Assembly: GCA_023525715.1 (NCBI GenBank)
Contig: CM042016.1
Location: 81,265,382-81,329,381 of the forward strand
DNA: 64,000 nucleotides
Reading direction: 5' to 3'
From: Cichorium intybus
Taxonomy: Eukaryota > Streptophyta > Magnoliopsida > Asterales > Asteraceae
The position numbers and the translations under genes are program-made. The notes under the pieces are model-generated. The model made no database searches and was not told the DNA's origin. It saw only the letters and a program-made list of their open reading frames with translations. This document shows positions 59,243 to 64,000 of the stretch, one piece after another. The stretch's first letter is position 1, and each line of letters begins with the position of its first letter.

Positions 59243-59827
59243 CTACAAAATTAGCCCAATACGAATTTTTAAATGAAATTTTTTTGTTACAAGTTGTATT
59301 TGATTCTAATGCAACTTTATGGCCATAAAGGTTGCATTAAAAATATGGTGCAACCCTTTTCTTAAAGGTGCAAATGTTATTGAATAGAGGAATTTTTTAA
59401 AAAAGGTTGCATTGTTAAAAATTAGAAACAACATCTATTTTTAATTAATTAAATTCTTGACGTCTAGATTAGCACGTTGGATGACTAATGTTAATATATG
59501 ATTTTCATACAAAAATTTATTAGTCAAATTCAACTATATTTACATACATAAATATACAAGCATAATTCATATAAATTATGTTGCATTAGTAAAAATAACA
59601 AAATACGATTGATTAACCTTTAATTTTAACTTTAATATTAATAAAAACAATTTTTTTTAAATATAGTAAATAAAAATTACTATTCTCAAAATTAAAATTG
59701 AACTTTAAATTTGTTTCCTCTAATTAATTTATTATAATTTAATTTACTTTTAACTTCCTCCTAATAGAATTAAATAAAGTTAAATTCTCTTTTAATATAT
59801 TAAATTTTCCCATCAAAGATGGTTTGA
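59243..59827 (+). mobile_element. Probable CACTA-type end (partial)
   Basis: It begins ACTACTACAAAATTAGCCC, close to a CACTA terminal repeat, with inverted sub-terminal words GGTTGCATT / GGTGCAACC / AAAGGTGCAA to about 59420. The remainder to 59827 is very AT-rich. The other end is absent, apparently replaced by the LTR at 59828. Confidence 0.5.
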
Positions 59828-62800
59828 TGTAACGTCCCAAATTCCGTAATAAAATTTTCGCTTTAAAAACGGTTCAAATACATAAAACGGGTTGTAAAAT
59901 AGAAAACCAAGCAATTCAAACTCAGTATTTAAAAACATATAAAGTTGTGTTTATCAAAAATGATACAAACATTATCCAGCGGAATACTTGATTACCAAAA
60001 CCTCAGATGCGATAGAGTCGCGCCGTGCTCTAAGTTCAAGCCAAATGATACGTGAAAAACATTTAAGGTGAAAGGGTAAGCACAAAGCTTAGTGCGTTCC
60101 CCAAAATAACACACAATCTATTCCATTCATACATAGAAGTCACAAATGACATCACAATCGACATCCAGGAACGACCAGCCATGCATCGTCCTTTCATCGA
60201 TAAGCATCCTCGGACGACCAGTCATGCATTGTCTTTTATCATGCAGTAAACCCTCGAATTTATCAACTCATTTTTTGATCCTCAAGTGTCCAGGTACGAC
60301 CGGCCATGCATCGTCCTATTTCATGCAACGACCCTCAAATTGATCAACTCATTCTTCATCATCAGAACGAATCAGATGACTAACATATACAAACATAGAA
60401 GCCTAAGCATATAGCCTAACCCATCGGACTCCTAATACCAACCACACAGTCAAACAACATGACGCACACCCAATTAACACACATTACTACACACAGTACT
60501 TAAGGCAACCTACGCATGCAACTTCACCCATAATATAGTGAGAAGACTCACCTGATCCGCCAAGCTAGATAGCAATCCCCGCGTATGTCCTTAGATTCTG
60601 ACAATACGACCCTCCTAGTAATGATAAACTTCACTTAGTAAATCGTAAACCCAAACAGGATAAACATACAAGACTAGTACCCGAATCTCTTAAGTTTGAA
60701 CACTTAACGGGATTTCATCCCTGAAATCCTTTCCATACTCACTCAAACCGCATACCTAATCTTCTTACCAATTCATCCATTTACAACACTTCACACACTT
60801 GAAATTCCGACACCAGAAGGACCTGACCCCAAACCTCAAACAAAAGGTCACAAACACCCGACAACGACTTCCCTAATCCAAGCTTCATACCTCGACGCTC
60901 GAGAACTATACCATCCGACACATGCCTAAAGTATGCTGAGCCACAAACTCCAGATACCCATCCCCAAGGAATCCTTACAAATCCTCATGGTCACCATACC
61001 TGACATGCGCTACCTTAGCAGACACTCAAATATATATTACAAAATGAACTAGCCACGCAACATCAACCACCGGCTTACCAGCCCATGAGCACTCTGTCCG
61101 AGAGTATCCATAAAAATGAGGTCCAACACCTCGCGTAAGACAAAACCATGGAGCATAAGACTATTTCTACCAAACTGCCACCTATGGACTCTTAGGCTTT
61201 TCCCTGACACGTCTAGCCCCCCAGCTGGACATCTAGGTTCCCTAATCCGTCCATCAATAAAACTCATCGGGTTCTCCGCTCAATCCAGCTCAAGCTAAAT
61301 TCACAGTCTTTTTCTGATTCATTATGTTTCCCTTAGTCACGAGAACTGATCAGGCGCCCAAGAACCACACCTAATGCATATCAATCCGTTGCAGGGCTAC
61401 ACACGACCTTACCAAACCTAGTTTCTAATTTACAATCATAGAGTCAACTATCCAAACAACTGCAACAAACCCATGAAGCAAAACTCACTTGATTCTCTAA
61501 CACATGGCTGCTACACCTGAACCCTAACACTCGCCAGGCCAAACGGGCCTAAGCAAGAATCACTACCCAAACAAACGGCCAAACCAAAAGCCTCACAAAC
61601 CTTAAGGCCCCCAAAAACCTTACGTCATTCCAAACTACAGACCTGCTCGGCTCCTTAAAATAGAAGATGAACCCAAGACACACTCAAAGGAGAACCACAA
61701 CCACTCTTCCTTCGCCAATCAGACAACCTAGCAACTCCTTTACCAGATGCAAACCCGACTTCCACGTACACCTAACTTCACCAAAGGAGATACTCAACCA
61801 TAACTTGATGATCATAACCCAATCCAGAATCGAACAGATTCAAACTTTCAAATCGCTTCCCAGATCGGTTATCAAACTAGTCCTTATCGCACTGCCGAGA
61901 ACCCTACTAGTCCAAAATGCTTCTAATAGAACCGCTCCATCAATCCGAGAGACAAACCCGAAGAACCGAGCCTAGCATCCCTAATGCTGAAGAATTGCGG
62001 TGCTCTTTCTGCCGAATGAAAGAGCATGCTACCATTTAACCCGTTGCTCGAACCTTCCCGGCCGACCTATCACACGCGCCACCGCCATTGCTCAACCCGA
62101 ACTAGAATAGCCATCCACAACCTTTGAGACGTACCACATGCATGACAAGGAACCCTCCAGCGATCACATTTTTCCTCCACCTAATCAAGCTATACAGAAC
62201 CCCAACGACTACACCTAGCTTATCTAAAAACCCTACCTCTTAACAAAAGATCCAACTTTCCAAGGATAGCACTAAGCCCATCATCCTCCTAGCGAGACCA
62301 CAATGTTGACGAGAATCCAGCCGCAACCTCATGCAATTCCAAGCAACATAACACACATAAGCACACTCAAATGATACCCCAACAAGGCAAATGGAACCAG
62401 CCAATAACCCGACTCAATAACCAAAGGCATCGCTGGACTGACCCCGCACACCAATACCCAAACAGAACATACGAGGTAACGAGAGCACAACCAAGCTCGA
62501 CCAACTTAACCTTTGATTCAGCTTCCTACTCCACACAACAACTTCTAAACCTTACCACTGGCCCTCGAGGTCTCATCCTGAATTCTGCATCCTACGATCA
62601 GCCTGCGGAGACAACACAGGAATCGACCCAACTCTTAGAACTAAACAGACATTGACCTCCCAACGATCCTCGAGTGATGACAGTGAGGCACCCACTCATT
62701 TCTGCAGTGTACGAAAATGCAGCGCTAGGCCGGAATTTCGTACCACCCACGACCTGAACAAACTCCCACTTGCTCCGCAATGAACACCAGGGACCTGCAA

Positions 62801-63032
62801 ACTCAACATAAATATCCATAACCTAATACCACAACCGCCGCCACCGACCCCTCATCATTCCAACGTAGACAAAGAAGTCTACCTACGACGATCCAAAATG
62901 CAGAAGACCCCCACATAATCTTACAGTCATACGAAAACACGCCGCACCAAACATTTCTGCTTCTATCCTAGCAGTTCTCCCCCACTTAGGATTCAACTGC
63001 TATCTGCTGACCAAGCAACCCTGCCTTTTACA
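59828..63032 (-). mobile_element. Ty3/gypsy LTR-type sequence, related to 55985-58635
   Basis: The left end TGTAACGTCCCAAATTCCG matches the LTR start style, and the block GAAAGGGTAAGCACAAAGCTTAG near 60070-60092 is shared with the solo LTR at 55985 (near 56245), so they are one family. A tandem array follows (60150-60360). The right end is uncertain: GCCTTTTACA (63032) could be the LTR end, but no target duplication matches TTTGA. A purine tract on the minus strand (CCTAAGTGGGGGAGAA, near 62975-62990) suggests that part of this is internal sequence. Most of 61000-62900 is C/A-rich without coding motifs. Confidence 0.55.
60150..60360. repeat. Tandem array with CGACCAGCCATGCATCGTCC
   Basis: Three imperfect units share CGACCRGYCATGCATYGTC and AACTCATT. 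ATGCAT inside each is palindromic. Confidence 0.8.
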
Positions 63033-64000
63033 ACATCAATTCCTGAACTGAGTGTTCTGCACTCCTAAGATGATTAGATTGCAACGTCTATTAAAATGCC
63101 TTTCCCCAAGAAGATGATTAGGTTTTTGACAATATCGATGCTTGAATTGAATTTTTGATCCTTTCTGATATTGCTACTCTCACATTGTAATATCATCTCC
63201 CAAAACCATTATTCTTATTTGTCCAAAATCGTATGTCGTTGTAAGTACTTAGTGCATGATGTTCAATGAATTTTCAAGGTCAACGTAAGTATATAAAAAA
63301 GTAATTGGGTGTATTTTACTCTATTTCAAGTTATTGCAATCAGTTGGTATAGTGGGAAGCGATTTATAGAGCATGCTCGATGGGTAAAACAGGAAGCGAA
63401 GAAGAAGATTACGTATTATCAATTTCACTTCTTTTCAACTTTGATCCATTTTACAATGTCTTTATTACAATATATTTAGGTCATAGTATATAAAAGTTAC
63501 TATATTTTAAATATGAATTGAAATAATCTAATTAAACCATCTTCTTTTAACAATTTTGAATCCCTACTCAATGAATGCAGCTCGACACTTATCAATCCAA
63601 ATTGTATTTTTGGGGTAATCGACGATTCTTTTGAATCATGATTCTTGAAATCGAATATTAATGTAAACACTTGATTTTCTGTACTAAATGTCTGCACTTG
63701 ATTTTTTTGTATTTTGGTTGTAGTCGATGAATTCAATTAATTGAATATCATGTCTATAAGTATCTTTTCCAGTACAATTGACATTTTGGCTCATGGCTGA
63801 TTGGATTTCTTACTTTACTTGATTCTTACTTTACTTGATTGAATCTCATGTTTGTAGTTATTTTCATGTATAATGGAACTTTTTGGCTCATGTAATGACT
63901 GATTTACATCTGAATGGCGAAGTTAGAAGCTACGCGAGTAGATATTAACAACCAACGAGAACACTTTGAAGTTGCAATGTGAATGTTTATGGAACAACCA
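63033..64000. other. AT-rich DNA to the end of the window
   Basis: No gene or element is recognised. Short direct repeats (TTTCTTACTTTACTTGATT near 63809-63840) occur. Confidence 0.45.

Overview
The window reads as nuclear DNA of a flowering plant, most likely a eudicot (possibly Asteraceae, judged only from the style of the LTR families, so weak). It is AT-rich, dense in nested transposable elements, and carries plant-type superfamilies: Athila and chromovirus Ty3/gypsy, Ty1/copia, Helitron, hAT, CACTA, Mutator-like and MITE elements. I am confident of only one intact host gene, a single-exon leucine-rich-repeat extensin (LRX) gene on the minus strand at 41135-42790.

Layout. 1-1818: AT-rich DNA with a possible SINE. 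1819-4284: a non-autonomous Helitron (5' TC, 3' hairpin and CTAG). 4891-5108: two facing hairpin/CTAG ends around a TA/CA microsatellite. 5630-5970: a CGGTTC-rich repeat. About 6104-6660: an LTR-like relic. 7035-8310: a hAT element with a perfect 8-bp target duplication. 8622-10498: a solo LTR with duplication TGTAA. 10504-12102: unrecognised DNA running into a degenerate satellite. 12103-23705: an 11.6-kb Athila element with two ~984-bp LTRs, a tRNA-Asp primer site, broken gag-pol and a broken Athila-type third ORF. 23751-26475: a ~1.36-kb tandem duplication whose two copies each end in a promoter-like stretch and an ATG followed directly by a splice donor. 26593-30083: microsatellites, G-runs, retroelement debris and a CACTA end. 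30585-32570: a degenerate CACTA element. 32664-32872: a CACTA-type MITE. 33150-40441: a Ty1/copia relic split by a minus-strand chromovirus (33380-38685). 41135-42790: the LRX gene. 43245-43579: a copia LTR with its polypurine tract. 44140-45761: a Mutator-like element with long inverted repeats and a 9-bp duplication. 47098-54191: a structurally complete, recently inserted minus-strand gypsy element with no coding capacity. 55250-59235: a second copia relic split by a 2.65-kb solo LTR (55985-58635). 59243-63032: a CACTA end and a further gypsy LTR-type sequence.

The elements do not form a pathway; the history is one of nesting. Each autonomous-type element is broken, while the two least diverged insertions (33380-38685 and 47098-54191) are respectively coding-dead and non-coding, which implies mobilisation in trans.

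The most unusual pattern is a recurring DNA architecture: short, CpG-dense inverted-arm modules set in otherwise AT-rich retroelements. The Athila element carries at least seven pairs of ~9-13-nt arms around ~10-12-nt spacers. Each LTR of the 47098-54191 element carries about eight copies of a 16-17-nt hyphenated palindrome immediately upstream of its TATA box. The solo LTR at 8622 carries 13-15-nt palindromes. A second oddity is an Athila gag interrupted by exactly 40 CAGTAC units followed by four plant telomere repeats.
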